The position numbers and the translations under genes are program-made. From assembly GCA_010093515.1 (NCBI GenBank), contig MU001672.1, positions 954,496 to 1,018,495 on the forward strand: a DNA stretch of 64,000 nucleotides. The letters are read 5' to 3'. The stretch comes from Lineolata rhizophorae (taxonomy: Eukaryota > Ascomycota > Dothideomycetes > Lineolatales > Lineolataceae). Of this stretch, positions 33,167 through 44,730 are shown piece by piece. The number at the start of each line of letters is the position of its first letter. Positions within the stretch are counted from its first letter, which is position 1. Below the pieces are notes generated by a model that saw only the letters and a list, made by a program, of their open reading frames with translations, did not search any database and was not told the DNA's origin.

Positions 33167-35327
33167 ACTACCTTATTCGGTTTCCACTCTTTTTCTTGGC
33201 TCCGTGGAAGTTGCTGGGTGGCGGGAGTTAGAGTGAAGAGCACTAGCTCCCCTGTACAGATTTGTGTAATACGTATATCCAGCTGGGCTATGAGGGAGAA
33301 TGGCGCTGGACAGTGAGTAGTCCTTGGGACGGTAGAGCACAGGCGGGCCTGGGATGGACCGGGCCATCACTTTCGAGGAAGAGCGCGGCCTTGCTTTTGC
33401 GCCGTTCTCTCTCCCTTGCTCCAGATAACACTCTTGCTAATTACATAATCCCCTATGTTTCTTCCAATATGTTGTATGCCGGGCCAGGGATCGAGGCGGG
33501 ATGCTTTTATCGCTTTGCTGCGCAGGACAACGTGACAAAACTTCGGCTTCTGGCGAGGAGAGAAACGCGAACTGCGTTCCCGGCCGAGCGGGCGAACTGC
33601 GCGGCCCTTCCCCCCCTTTCCCGAAGGCGGTTGCTTCGGAAGTCTTTCCCGAGATCTCAGCTTCAGCTTTTTGAAATTTCCCCGGAGCGTTCTGCTCCGC
33701 GGCGAAGGGTAGCAGCGGGAATGTGGTGGTGAGGGCGCCTGGGCGGCGGACGGCGCCACAGGGCCCGCGCCAAGCTCAATGCAACCCGGGGACCGGTTCG
33801 TCGCATCATTGTCGAGGCGCGGGCCCCGGCGCAGGCTCGCGCGGGCCAGCAGCTAAAAAGAAACGCAGTCTGGGCGTCGCGCCCTTGCAATGTCGCTTCT
33901 GGGCCTGGCGAGGTCCATCGTCTCTCCGTGGTCGGGGTCAGATGATGGGAAACCAGAGCCGGGGATGGAGAGGAATGACGCTGCGCAAGCTATATGGCCG
34001 GGGCGACGTGCGATTAAAGTGCGGGATGCCTGGCGCAAACAGAGCGAAATAGATGGCGGCTGCCGCCACGCAAACCGGTTTGCATCGTGGCTATGATGTC
34101 GGTTGATTGCTGGGGCGGTGAGCAGCAGAGCGCCTCAGTCCAAACGTCCAGCGGACGGCAGGCGACAGTCAAACCCGAACGGGCAAACCGCTCCCCGTTC
34201 AAGGCTGCAGACTGCAACCCCTCAGCCCACAACGGCCAGAATCCGGCGCCGAGTCCGGTAAGTTTGTTCCTCGCAGGGATGCGCGGCGCAGGGCACCCTT
34301 CCCCCGGCGCATTGTGCGCCATGCGCGGGCCTGACGACGGTGCCGCGCCACGTGTGTGACCGTGTGCATGCGGCTGCCACTCGGGAGGCTGCCGAGGGCC
34401 GGAGGAGGCCAGGAGCAACCTCGCTGGAGTCTCTCGGGGCGAAGGGTTCAGGGATGAAGCGCAGGCTAGTGTTTCCGGGCGGCGAGGCCTGTGCCCGCCA
34501 AAACCAACCCCCCACCGCGCAGACACACCCTCCGAACGCGCAGAGATGAGGGGGACAATGCTGTCCGGCGACGTACATACGTAGTGGGTACGCAGCGACG
34601 AGTTTGGGCTTGGTGGGGGGGAGAAGAGGGCATGGCTTTGCGGGCACGGCCTCGAATGCGGCGCTGGCGCAAAAAGAGCAGGTGGCACAGCATGAGCATT
34701 GAGGAATGCGTAGCTTTGCAAAGGCCACACACAACGCGAACTGCAACGGGGCGTTATGGACAGAGGGCGGACAGGAGAAGAACAGAAGCTATGGGCGGGC
34801 GGTGGCGGCGCGCGATCGGCTCGTGACGAAGCTTTGCCCTTTAGTAACGAGGCAGCTATGAGCATGGTTTCATACCGGGTTCACCGCGGGCGGACTCCGT
34901 GAACTCCGCAGGACGACCAACGGCAAGATGGGTGACGCCTCTGCCGTTCGCCAATCGCGCACATCGTCTGGTCAACTGACGTTTGGGGCCACGGGGGTTT
35001 GCTTGAGCTCTATATTTCTTGATTGTCTCGTCCGATTCTTCTTCAGTGGCTTTTTTTTTCTCTTCTTTCTGACTCGCTTTTCCTGCCTTTGCTTCGCCAT
35101 TGTCACTCCACTGTATCATTGTTCTTCTACCCGCCCCACTATCCCCCCACTCACTTGGCATTTCCCTGAGTAGTTCAGTCAATTCCGCGACACAGGCACA
35201 CTCAAAGTGCTCAAATAGAAAAGAGAAGGGCTATTGAAAAGCTACCTCAGAGTTCTAGCCGACCATATTTTCTAGCGCTCTCAAATGCTTCGCGCACCCG
35301 TCACTATCAATTGAGGCGTGTTGCATT
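33167..35327. other. Intergenic region before the GPI-protein gene
   Basis: About 2.2 kb. Open frames at 34014-34865 (minus) and elsewhere lack protein-like patterns. A T/C-rich stretch at about 35010-35110 is likely the promoter or leader of the gene at 35328. No RNA gene found. Confidence 0.5.
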
Positions 35328-36557
35328 ATGTTCCTAAGCCGTGATAGCGCTCCTCTATTTACGCTTCCCACCACCATCGCCCTCTCCCTCTCTGTCTTCT
35401 ACTGCGCCTGCGCGGCAACTGGCAACGATGGACAGCAGAACAACAACAATGGCGACTTCGCCGTCGTCGGCGGACAGATCTACACGCCGGGCCTCGCCAT
35501 AGTCGACGCTGTGAGTTCTATCTCCTTGCCTTCTCTCACCCCGACTCAATTATTTCAATTGATTGATTCCTTGTCCGCGCCTTGATTCGGTTCCCTTGAC
35601 TAACTCTCGCGCGCTCAGCCTCAACCCTACACCCCTTTAGGCGGCGACTTCCTCCAAGTCGCCATCGAAGTAAGCGGCAACGGGCAACTGCCCTGGCCGC
35701 CTAGCACCGCCGACGACGACGCGACCAAGTTCCACAACATCACCCTCTTCCTCACGAGCTACGACACGGGGCGCAACTTCACCATTTCCAACGGCACGCA
35801 TGCCAGCTCCCTCTCCCCCTCCACCTCGGCCTACGATGACGACTCGGCCTCGGCCTCGGACTACGCCCTCCCGCCCCTCGGCCCCGTCCTCGCCCAAGAG
35901 CCCGGCAGCACGGTCAAGCACGTGAACTGGGCCTGGCCAGCCTGCCTCGTCGGCGACGGCGACGCCGACGCCGAAGCCTCCTCCGCCCCCGCCCGCGGCC
36001 GCTACAACGTCTCCCTGCACCAGTCCTTCCGCCTCAACGGCTCCGACTACTACGCCGTCTTCGACCTGCCCGTCAGCGTCACGAACCGCGTGCCGCGGAC
36101 GCTGTCGCGCGCCGGCGATCGCCCGCCGCCGGGCCCGCTGCTGGACGGCGCCGGCGCCCGCGTCCCGTGCGACATGCTCGAGAACGAGCTGCTGAGCTAC
36201 GCCGACGTCGTGGCCGGGACGAGCGAGCCGCGGACGCAGCCGTACTTGGGGGGCCCGGTGGTGCCGGCTGGGAGTGCGGATGAGGGGCCGTATCAGACGG
36301 GTGGGGACGGTGATGGTGATGGGGACGACGATGACGACGACGACGACAGCGATAATAACGGGGATAATAACGGAAATGGGAACGGAGACGGAGACGGAGA
36401 CGGAGGCAGTGACAACGATGATGAGGACGGAGATGACGATGATGATTTCCCGCAGGGCTTCATCGGGCAGAATGGCGCCGAGGGCGCGCACGTGATACCC
36501 GTGAGAACGGCATTGGCCGGGTTGCTTGTGTCTGTTTCTTGGGCTTTGTTCGGCTAA
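35328..36557 (+). CDS. Secreted, probably GPI-anchored, Asp-rich protein of unknown function
   Basis: Predicted 373-aa cell-surface protein. Exons 35328-35510 and 35619-36557 with a 108-nt intron. Signal peptide: LFTLPTTIALSLSVFYCACA within the first 30 residues. The ectodomain begins QIYTPGLAIVDAPQPYTPLGGD-LQVAIEVSGNG and contains HNITLFLTSYDT, NFTIS, GRYNVSLHQSF, LNGSDYYAVFDLPV and several N-glycosylation sequons. This pattern occurs in a conserved but uncharacterised fungal GPI-protein group. Residues about 288-338 are a nearly pure Asp/Gly/Asn tract coded by GAC/GAT/GGA repeats. The end (HVIPVRTALAGLLVSVSWALFG) is a short hydrophobic tail after small residues, typical of a GPI signal. No enzymatic motif was recognised. 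Confidence 0.85.
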
Positions 36558-37169
36558 TTTTTCCTGTTCGTTTCCGTCCTTTGCCCGGCGTGTCTCTCTT
36601 TCTAAATTGTATATATAACCGACATAGATAGGTTGTCGGCTATCTGTTGCGCCAGAATGGGCGCGGTGTAGCTACATGTTCGTGGTTGCTAGGCCTACCT
36701 AATACTTCGATACCCTCGTTAGTCTATAGTAGCAAGGAATTAGATCCGAAGACAATGTTTCAACTCGCTACCGGAGCAGAAAGTTGGTGCTTGAGAAACA
36801 TGTAGCACGCAATACAATGTGAAAATGAGTAAAAGGGCATCAAGGAATCCACACGCCGATTTGCGCATTATTATTTATTTAAGTTGCTCTCAGAGTGAGA
36901 CTAAGGTACTCAACGGGCTTCTTCTGCCTCGTTGGGTCGCAAGTGTCGCTTTTCCGGGATGCGCCGATGCGCCGTCTTGACACCGTACAGAAAACAAGTT
37001 GTAAGCCGAACCCAGACAACATAGCTTATAACCACACCAATGGTATCAAGGCCGAGGTTTCGTTCCTTCTTCCCATGTAGTTGATAACTACTCGACAGGG
37101 AATAGAGGAAGAGAAAGAGATTCAGACAGCAAACTGACGCAGGCAAGAGCTATGCACCACCCAAGCGGC
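36558..37169. other. Convergent intergenic region
   Basis: 612 bp between the 3' ends of the GPI-protein gene (plus) and the SNF5 gene (minus). Relatively AT-rich, with a TATATATA-like word near 36610 and TTATTTATTTAAG near 36870; probably 3' UTRs. No gene seen. Confidence 0.6.
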
Positions 37170-39183
37170 TCAGCGATGGCCGTAGGAAGCCTGGTGGGCG
37201 AACATGTTCTTGGTCCACGACGGAAGCTTCTTGTCGCGTTCCCAGAACCAGCCACAGTTGTGGCAGAGAGACTGTCACGAGTTGTTAGCGGGATTTCTTA
37301 TTCAAAGAAAAGCCCAAGGACTATGAGATTAGCTTACCCTAGGAGCTCGTGGCCCGTCACGGACAGCCCAAACGGCTCCGCCCCAGACCATGCAGTGGCT
37401 GCAACGCCAATTTTGACGTTCCCTGCGATCGGATGTTAGCAAGGCACGCCCGGATCTAACCGCGCGACAAAAAGGTGGCTCACCAGTCCGAGAGTGTGCC
37501 GCTCTGGCCGCCGTAGCCACCCGCCTCGGGCGTCTCCCTACCCTGCGGAGACAAGCTCCTAAACCGTCTTTTCTTCTTGTTGCGCTCGCCCCGGCCCATG
37601 GGCTGCTCCTCCGGCTGGTTGAAGTAGTCGCCGCCTACGTTCATGTTTGCCGTGCTCGAGAAGCGCGCAGTTTCCCTTCTAAGACGACGGATCTGGCGCT
37701 CGCGGTCGCCCTCGCGCTTCTCGATCTCTTCTTTGCTCAGCTCCTCCACCTTAGGCTCCCAGGCGTCGGCCAGGTGCTCGTGGTCGTAGCGCCAACCAGC
37801 CTCCGTGGTCTCATCAGCAGCATCGTTCGCCACTTCGCCGTATCCACCTAAGAGACCACCGTTTTCGAAGATCTCCTTTTTCAAGCGCAGGGAAGCCTCG
37901 TAGATGGCGTGCGAGAGGGCGACGACCCACTCACCACCAAGACCAAGGTCCTGGCACGTTTGCTTGGCAAAGATCTCCGGGAAACCGGACGGGTGGAGCA
38001 ACGACCACTCAAACTTGTCGCTGTAGAGTTTATTCATGAGATTGATATTGAGGTTGATGATGCATCTGTACGCGTCATCTGGATTATTGGTGTCGTCTGC
38101 CGGTAATTCCGATGCTGTCGCGGTGACATTGCCCCCTTTCGTTGGCACAGTGATCGTCGCTGATACCGGCGCATTCGGTGTCGGGGCACCGGAAATGCCG
38201 TTCACAACGGTCGTGGAAGGAGGAGGGGCAGGTGTTGATGAGGCATCGCGCGAGCGGGCCGGAACTCTCAGTCCAGCTGGGGTAGCGGGAGGAGCAGGCG
38301 CGCCCGCTGCAGGGGTGGCCGCATTGTCGGGCTGCGGGGTGACCGGACTCTGACCGGACGGGTGGAACAACGGATGGAGAGCGACACCCGCATATTGTTC
38401 GAGCTGAGTGCGTATCTGAGTCGTGATCTCTTGGGTGAGGAACGCCTTTCGGTCGCTTGGGAAGTCGAGCTCATCCACCATGATACGAGCAAACTGATCG
38501 GGAGTGACGCATGCTTCGTGTAGGTTCCACATGAACATGTCCTTCAAACGATATGCCGGCGTCGGATCAGGCTGCTTGTAGGCGGGGAGAGACTCATCGA
38601 TGCCGAAATCGCGAGCATTTGCGGGTGTGGGTAGGGGCGCTTCGGGGCGGAAGGACTGGATGTCCAGGTCGATACGGATAGGAATGAGAGTAACCGGCAG
38701 CTGGCACTGGACCTGGTTTTGCGCTTCGTTGCGCCTGTGTTTTTGACATAGTTAGCAAATGACGTCGGCCATGGCAGTCGCTAGCATCCAAAATGCAATC
38801 ACGCGCCGGGGGGTGCCATACAGAATTCTTTTGGGCTTCCCCATCCAGTCTCTCCAAATGCCCTGCAACTCCACCGGAGCCGTAAGTTCCTTCCCCAGCT
38901 GCGGTCCCTGGCTTGTCTTGTCCGCGGATGAATCGTCGACGCGACGCAAACTCCTCAGGCCCGTCGGGCGGCGCGGCCCTTCGCTATCGTCGAAATCCTC
39001 GTCTTCAAAGCCGTCTTCGGCGTAGTTAACGGCGGCAGTTCCGCGCTTCGTCGTACGCGTTGGCGGCAGCTGGTTTGTCGTGGGCTGAATGACGGGGGTG
39101 AGGAGGGAGTTCGCATATGTACGTATGCGTGGCGCGTAGCTGCTAATAAACGCCTGTGGGGCGTTAACCGACGCGGGCGACAT
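37170..39183 (-). CDS. snf5: SNF5/Sfh1-family chromatin remodelling complex subunit
   Basis: Predicted 599-aa nuclear core subunit of a SWI/SNF- or RSC-type remodeller. Exons, minus strand: 39183-38822, 38734-37484, 37422-37338 and 37271-37170; introns of 87, 61 and 66 nt. The first intron contains CTAAC. The SNF5 domain has two repeats: LPVTLIPIRIDLDIQSF...LKDMFMWNLHE-CVTPDQFA (from about 133) and YRCIINLNINLMNKLYSDKFEWSL...FPEIFAKQTCQDLGLGGEWV (from about 342). A basic KKKRRFR segment follows. The last two exons build a Cys4 finger (Cys545, 548, 569, 572) as in GATA-like fingers of fungal members. I chose Met 39183 (MSPASVNAPQAFISSYAPR) as the start because it matches the usual N-terminus; an in-frame Met at 39246 is possible. 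Whether it is Snf5 or Sfh1 is not decided. Confidence 0.9.
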
Positions 39184-40298
39184 GGCGAACAAGGCCTCTA
39201 GGCGACCTGGAAGCGCGTTGCGCTCCTCGCTTGAGGCCTTCGGCAAGCAAGCGGATTAACGGAACGCCGGCGCTTCGTCGGGGCCGCTACAGCGAGGGTG
39301 AAAAGGATGACGCCGTACGCGATGAGATCAGATCGGCCCACTTGCCAAAGCGCAGGCGAAGGCCTGCGATGTGGGCGCGTTTGGTGATGCAGGGCCGTGG
39401 TGGTGAGGGCGCGCGAGCATGGAAGGAAGTCCATCCACTCCCTGCCTACGACGCCAAGACACTCCCCGACGCGGCAGATCCGCACTTGGCGCAGTGGCGC
39501 GCTAGCGCTCGGGGCCCTGGGAAGGCGCCGCGCTCCCAGTCCCCAGGGGTAGCTGCAGCCGAGCAACCACCGCCATTCGTTCGGACCTCACGCGCTCCTT
39601 GTGCGGCCGGACATCAGCACTCGACACACGGCCGTCGCCGCTCGCCACAAAGCGCGCGCTTGCCCCGACGTGTGACTCGAAGCCATACGGTGATAGCAGG
39701 GCCTCAACGCCTTTGAGGTGCTCTTCGGCACTGCCACTCAAGAAAGGCGTTGGCTGTAGGAGAACCACTATTCAACGTTTCAGCGTCGGCCTCGAATCAC
39801 CTTCTCTCCGGGCCTCCTGCGGACTTCGACCATACACCGCCGGCACTACGGGGTAGGGGTAACGTAGTTTAACCGCCACATTGCGGGTTCTTTGTTCCAA
39901 CGAGTGACATCCGCTGTCTAGCAACCGCACATTCTCTTCACCATGTTCTGGAACAACGGAGATTGTGGCTACGGCATGTTAGCCGTGTCTTTGTGCGTTT
40001 AGAAAGTACCTGAACAATGTTCCCACTCAGTCGCTCCTTCCACTTCTATTGAATCTACATTGTCGCTGCGTGTTTCGGACAATGTCCTTTATACGTTCGT
40101 GCGTACCATTCGTAACGTCAATTGAACACTGCGTAGCCGGAAGTGTATAAATATGGCTGCCTGCTTGGGTCTACCACTCGTTTTTTCCTTCGCACCCGAC
40201 TCCCTCACTCCTAGAAAACTTCTTTCGAGGTAAGCGTTCCCGACACTATCATCATAACCCTACAGACACTCAAAACTACGCCCACGACTTCCGCAAAG
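39184..40298. promoter_or_regulatory. Divergent intergenic region, SNF5 and LPMO promoters
   Basis: About 1.1 kb between opposite starts. A TATAAATA box at 40146-40153 lies about 146 nt before the LPMO ATG and is a good TATA candidate. No gene seen; overlapping Pro/Arg/Ser-rich frames at 39231-39768 are not supported. Confidence 0.6.
40146..40153 (+). promoter_or_regulatory. TATA box of the LPMO gene
   Basis: TATAAATA, about 146 nt upstream of the start codon at 40299, a normal distance for an inducible fungal gene with a leader of around 100 nt. Confidence 0.6.
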
Positions 40299-41438
40299 AT
40301 GGTTGGCGGTACGAGATTGATCGTTGCTGCGGGAGCCATCGCGGCCCTGAGCCCTCTGGCTCATGGCCACATGGTCATGCACAGCCCGGTTCCTTATGGA
40401 GTCGACTCTCTGAACAATAGCCCGCTGGCGGGCGGAGACTTCCCCTGCAAGCAGCGGCCGGGTGTGTACGAGATTTCGACGATGAACGACATGGCCGTTG
40501 GCGAGGAGCAGGAGCTCTCCTTCATGGGAGGTGCCACCCACGGCGGTGGTTCCTGCCAGGTGAGCGTCACTCTCGACCAGGAGCCCACTCCGGAGAGCAC
40601 GTGGAAGGTAGTGCACAGCATCATCGGCGGCTGCCCCACCGCCGACTCGGGCAACGCCGGCGACGACCCCAACGCCATCGTCGGCAACCCGTTCCGCTTC
40701 TCGCTGCCCGAGGGCATGCCGAACGGCCAGTACACGCTCGCTTGGACGTGGTTCAACAAGATCGGCAACCGCGAGATGTACATGAACTGCGCGCCCATCA
40801 CTGTCACGGGCGGCGCCGACGAGGGCGACACCTCCGTCTTCGACTCGCTGCCGGACATGTTCGTCGCCAACATCCCCGAGATCGGCTGCGGCACGCAGGA
40901 GTCCCAGGACGCCGTCTTCCCAGACCCCGGCGACTCCGTCGAGACGGCCGGCGTTGGCCCCTTCCAGTCCGACCTGCCCGCGACCTGCTCGCTCGCCGGC
41001 GGCAACGCCGCGAACCCGCCCGCCCCGGCGCCCACCGGCCAGCCACCTGCGGACTCGCCCGCCAATCCTCCTGTCAATGATGCCCCTCCGTCTTCGGCGG
41101 CTTCGTCTCCAGCGGCTTCGTCTCCGGCGGCTTCGTCGTCGGCTCCTGCTGGCAGCCCACCGGCCGCGTCGTCCCCGGCACCGGCCCAGCCCACGGCCAC
41201 TTCCCTCCAAACCACGCTCGTGACGGTCACTCGTCCGGGCTCCGAGGCGCCGTCCTCGGCCCCGGCGCCGACAAGCCCGCCGGCCGACAACGGCGGCGAC
41301 CCCGCCGGCGCGGCCTGTTCGGGTGCCGGCCTCGTCTGCAACGGCCCAAACCAGTTTGGCCTCTGCAATAACGGCGTCGTCAAGGCGTGGCAGCCCGTGG
41401 CTGACGGCACCACTTGCCAGGATGGCCAGATCGTGTAA
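40299..41438 (+). CDS. AA11-type lytic polysaccharide monooxygenase with C-terminal chitin-binding-like module
   Basis: Intronless 379-aa secreted copper enzyme. Signal peptide 1-23 (ends AHG) exposes His24 as the mature N-terminus, the first ligand of the copper histidine brace. The second ligand is His81 (ATHGGGSCQ), and Tyr161 in GNREMYMNC is the axial residue. NSPL...DFPCK, WKVVHSIIGGCP, YTLAWTWFNKIGNREMY and the Cys pattern fit AA11, which oxidatively cleaves chitin. A Pro/Ala/Ser-rich linker (about 235-330) leads to a Cys-rich module (about 338-379: CSGAGLVCNG, FGLCNNG, TTCQDGQIV), like the X278-type chitin-binding end found on some AA11 enzymes. Likely role: chitin breakdown or self cell-wall remodelling. 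Substrate is inferred from the family. Confidence 0.9.
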   Translation: MVGGTRLIVAAGAIAALSPLAHGHMVMHSPVPYGVDSLNNSPLAGGDFPCKQRPGVYEISTMNDMAVGEEQELSFMGGATHGGGSCQVSVTLDQEPTPESTWKVVHSIIGGCPTADSGNAGDDPNAIVGNPFRFSLPEGMPNGQYTLAWTWFNKIGNREMYMNCAPITVTGGADEGDTSVFDSLPDMFVANIPEIGCGTQESQDAVFPDPGDSVETAGVGPFQSDLPATCSLAGGNAANPPAPAPTGQPPADSPANPPVNDAPPSSAASSPAASSPAASSSAPAGSPPAASSPAPAQPTATSLQTTLVTVTRPGSEAPSSAPAPTSPPADNGGDPAGAACSGAGLVCNGPNQFGLCNNGVVKAWQPVADGTTCQDGQIV

Positions 41439-41558
41439 AGGAACAACTTGCACACCTCTGGTTTGGAAAATCTTTTCTGGATTTTTTTCTTCTCCCTTTT
41501 TCTCTCATGCGGTGAACACCTACGAGGCTTAGCCTCTGAGGGTTTTCACACTTCTTTT

Positions 41559-41642
41559 GCTTCTTTTGCATTGCGGCGGAGTTTAGAGAGGACGGCTTTT
41601 GCTTCTTTTGCATTGCAACGGAGTTTAGAGAGAACGGCTTTT
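41559..41642. repeat. 42-bp tandem duplication
   Basis: Two adjacent 42-bp copies (41559-41600 and 41601-41642) differ at three positions: GGC/AAC at the centre and G/A near the end. The unit starts GCTTCTTTTGCATTGC. They lie about 120 nt after the LPMO stop. The AC-versus-GG differences include possible C:G to T:A changes. Confidence 0.9.
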
Positions 41643-41890
41643 GCATGAGTTGCAAAAGATGAAACCAATGATGCTTCTTGACTTATTTTACTTTCTTGTT
41701 TCTTACTTTGTGGTTTTTCAAGTAAAGATAGAAAAACCTGGAAAAATAGATTGTTTGTGCTGGTCATAACACATATTTACATACTTATCAACATCTTTAA
41801 CGTGACAACTAAGGAAAGACTTTATCCTTATGCTATGATGTGTGCACGTAAGTGCTCAACGTACATAAGATAATTCTGATTCAAAACCAT

Positions 41891-41907
41891 CGGACGTCTA
41901 ACGTCCG
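41891..41907. repeat. Short perfect dyad CGGACGT-CTA-ACGTCCG
   Basis: 7-bp arms with a 3-bp centre in the AT-rich part downstream of the LPMO gene. The CGG-ending arms resemble an inverted CGG half-site pair, as bound by Zn2Cys6 factors (spacing 11 bp between the triplets). Function unknown. Confidence 0.55.
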
Positions 41908-44730
41908 AGATGTTATGATGGAAATCAGTAAGACAACTCTGGAGACGAAATGCTCGAATAGAAGATCCGCACGCATGCCGAACTCTAGACCAGAAATGCT
42001 AGCGTGTAAACAAACCTAGATGCAGTACCATTGACTTTGAAGGACAAAACATAGCCAGAAAGTCTTATAGGTATGTACGATATGTCTAGAATCTAACATG
42101 TGCGGAGATCCTAGGTTTTCTCTCAGCATCACTTTGTGAAAACAAGTGGCGACTCGCGGCTTGGAAATACAGATACAAGACTTCTGGTTGGCTACAAGGG
42201 GAGAGATGGCTTACCTGCTTGCGGTGCTTAGTGAAGTCCGTTGCTTTTTGGCCTTTGCCGCACACGGGCGGGCCGATCAACCGATAGAGGACTAGTCGAT
42301 CGGACGTAAATCACGCACCTTTCTACGAGATGGTGTATAGATTTCGTCGCTCGAATACTAAGATTGCGGGGAAGAGCAAGGGGGGAACTGTCCCGGTTGT
42401 TCCCACTCGGGTGGAGCATTAGGTTGTGCGCGCAAAAGGGCCAGGGGTCGCTCGATAAATCTGGGGAAGCCCCATGCAAATCCGGGCGAGGGCTGGACGG
42501 GGACGAGAAGAGTGGGTATTGCAAGCGCTTGTCAATTGTGGCTCGGCCCCGTCGGCTTGCGCCGCCCGTAGCGCCTACGTAGTATAGTGGTCGGGCGAGC
42601 CATGAAACGGTTTAGGGGCTTTTCCAAGGGCGAGCGCGCCGGCTTAATGGCTGAGAAGTGACTAATCGCGTCACCGAAATGGCACGTCGGAAGTGGCGTC
42701 GATGTGGGAACTTCCGGTGGTGCATGTGTACCCAGGTACTGTACCTACGTCCCTCCGTAGCGGGAGGCGCCTAACCGAGCAGCCGTTTACTACTGTAGGT
42801 CACCGAGTGAGTACCACGCGGGCCATGGCCCAAGTAATGAGCCCCTGGCCATGCAGCAGTGCTTACCTCACAGGACTGGCCAGAGTCCGAATGTCGGGCC
42901 TCGCGGGCCTGCAAATCGGTCGCGAAAACATGCCGGGCTGCTGCTCGGATTGGCCCGCCGCGCGGTTCGACGACGCAGGTCCGGCAAAGAGTAGGCACAG
43001 CATGTACAACGAGACGCCGCAGGGCGGCCCGGCAGCACCACCACCACCGCGGCCCCGCGAGTCCCGCATGCGCGTGCTGGTAATTGGTTGGCCCGCCGGC
43101 TGTCCCTCGCCAAATTGCACGCGCCTGACATGAGGTTTTCCCACTCGTCTGTACGGCTGAGGCCCTCGCCGGCAAGCCACGCCGGGAATCCGTGTCGTCA
43201 GGTTCAGGAGACCCGATGGGTCCCCTTGCTCCTCACGAATAAGGGTCTTGGTATTGCAAAGCTTTTGCGGCGCGCGAGAAAGGACCAGGAGGTGGGCCCC
43301 AAAGCAATACATATGTGCCCAGCCAAGGCGTGGGACGATTGCGGCAGGCCGAGAGCGCGTCCCGGCCGCGCAAGCTGGGCTTGTCGCAGGGGTCTTGGCC
43401 GGCATGCGCGAGCACCCGCCGGGCGAGCCGGAGTCTCGGCCGGCTGCCCGGGACCCTTCTTTAAGGCTGAGCGGCCGCGCGTGATGGTGGGCGTCGTCCG
43501 CACACGAGCTTCCGGCGGGGAGATTTCGAACGGAAGCCAGCAGGAGAGAACGCGAAATTGTTGGGAGGGAAAGGCTTTCCGACGGGACCATCATAGGCGG
43601 GGTACAGGTAGAGGCTCTTTCACCAAACGCCAGTGGCCCCATGGAAAATGGTTGGAGAGGGCTGGCCCCAAGGTTGAACGGGAACAATGTGCAAATCCAG
43701 CAATTCAATATACGGCGGCGCTGGAGGTGGTGGGCTAGCGCTGTGGGGAAAGCCTTGGGCGTCCGGACCGGCGGTGGCGACGGCGGCGGGCGGCGCCTGG
43801 CGCCCACGGGTCCGCGTGAAGGATGGGAGCCCGCAACGGAAGGAGCGAACGGAGCAGCGCGAAGCTGGAGATGCCACGGTCGTCTGTACTCCACCAGCCC
43901 GTCCTCTCTCTCTCCCCGTCCCCTCCTCCGCCTCCTCTTCTTCCCCTTCCTCGCCCCCCGCCTTCCCCCTCCACCGTCCTTCGGCCTCTTCTTCTCGCAA
44001 GTCCCAAACCCAACCGCGCCCAGTGTCCGCTGCCCTGCCTGCCTGCCTACAGCCCTCCCTTCATTCCCCGTCCGCTGCGGCCCGAGCCCCCGTTGCCGCC
44101 TCGGACGTCGCGTCCCGTCGCCTTCGCCTGCCGACAAGCACCCTACTGGTTGGTTTCAGCTCGCCTGGCGTCTCAGCAAGGCAAGGTCGCCGGCCGGCTG
44201 TGCACACCCCTGTGCTCGGGCACGCATATCCGCCTCCAACTTACAGAGCGCACCACCTTCATATTCCGACAACCAAGCTTCCGTGCCTCTCTTCTGCCGA
44301 CTCCCCAGTCCTTTCCAAAAGCTTTTTCTCTCTCGTGTGCACGCACTTCCACTAAACTTGCCCACCGAATCACTTCCGCAAGTCAGAGTCATCGTCGGAA
44401 TTCACCAAGGCCGTGTCTGCCAAACTATCCGCGCAGCCCGCTTGCGGACGGTAGAGGGCATTCGCCAATCATCTGCCGAAGTCCCCTTGCATCGCCGCTG
44501 TCACCGCGCTTCTAGAGCCTTCCTACAGGCTCAACACAAGCGTCTCTATTTGCGCTGCCATTGACAACGCCCCGCCAAAACGCACCCATTCGAACCGCGC
44601 TCCTTATTCTTGCCCAATCCCCTTAGTAGGGTAGTGATTTGCGGAGCTGGTCCGGCGGTACTCCCCCGAGCGACTACCCCTCTACCAAATCCTTGCTTCC
44701 GCCACCACAACACGCGATTTGGTCTCCACG

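Larger units (their letters stand above)
41439..44730. other. Large intergenic region
   Basis: About 3.3 kb. The left third (to about 42330) is AT-rich, with a 42-bp tandem duplication (41559-41642) and a 7-bp dyad (41891-41907). The middle (42340-43700) is GC-rich without protein-like frames. The right part (about 43900-44720) is pyrimidine-rich and probably the promoter and leader of the gene at 44731. The long minus-strand frame 42863-44137 is rejected. Confidence 0.5.

Noticed and set aside
42863-44137. 424-codon minus-strand frame
   Set aside because: Basic, Gly/Arg/Pro-rich sequence without motifs, overlapping several equally long frames on both strands in a promoter-like GC/CT-rich region.
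44719-44730. TTG-initiated extension of the gene at 44731
   Set aside because: Non-ATG start with no support; an ATG follows four codons later.
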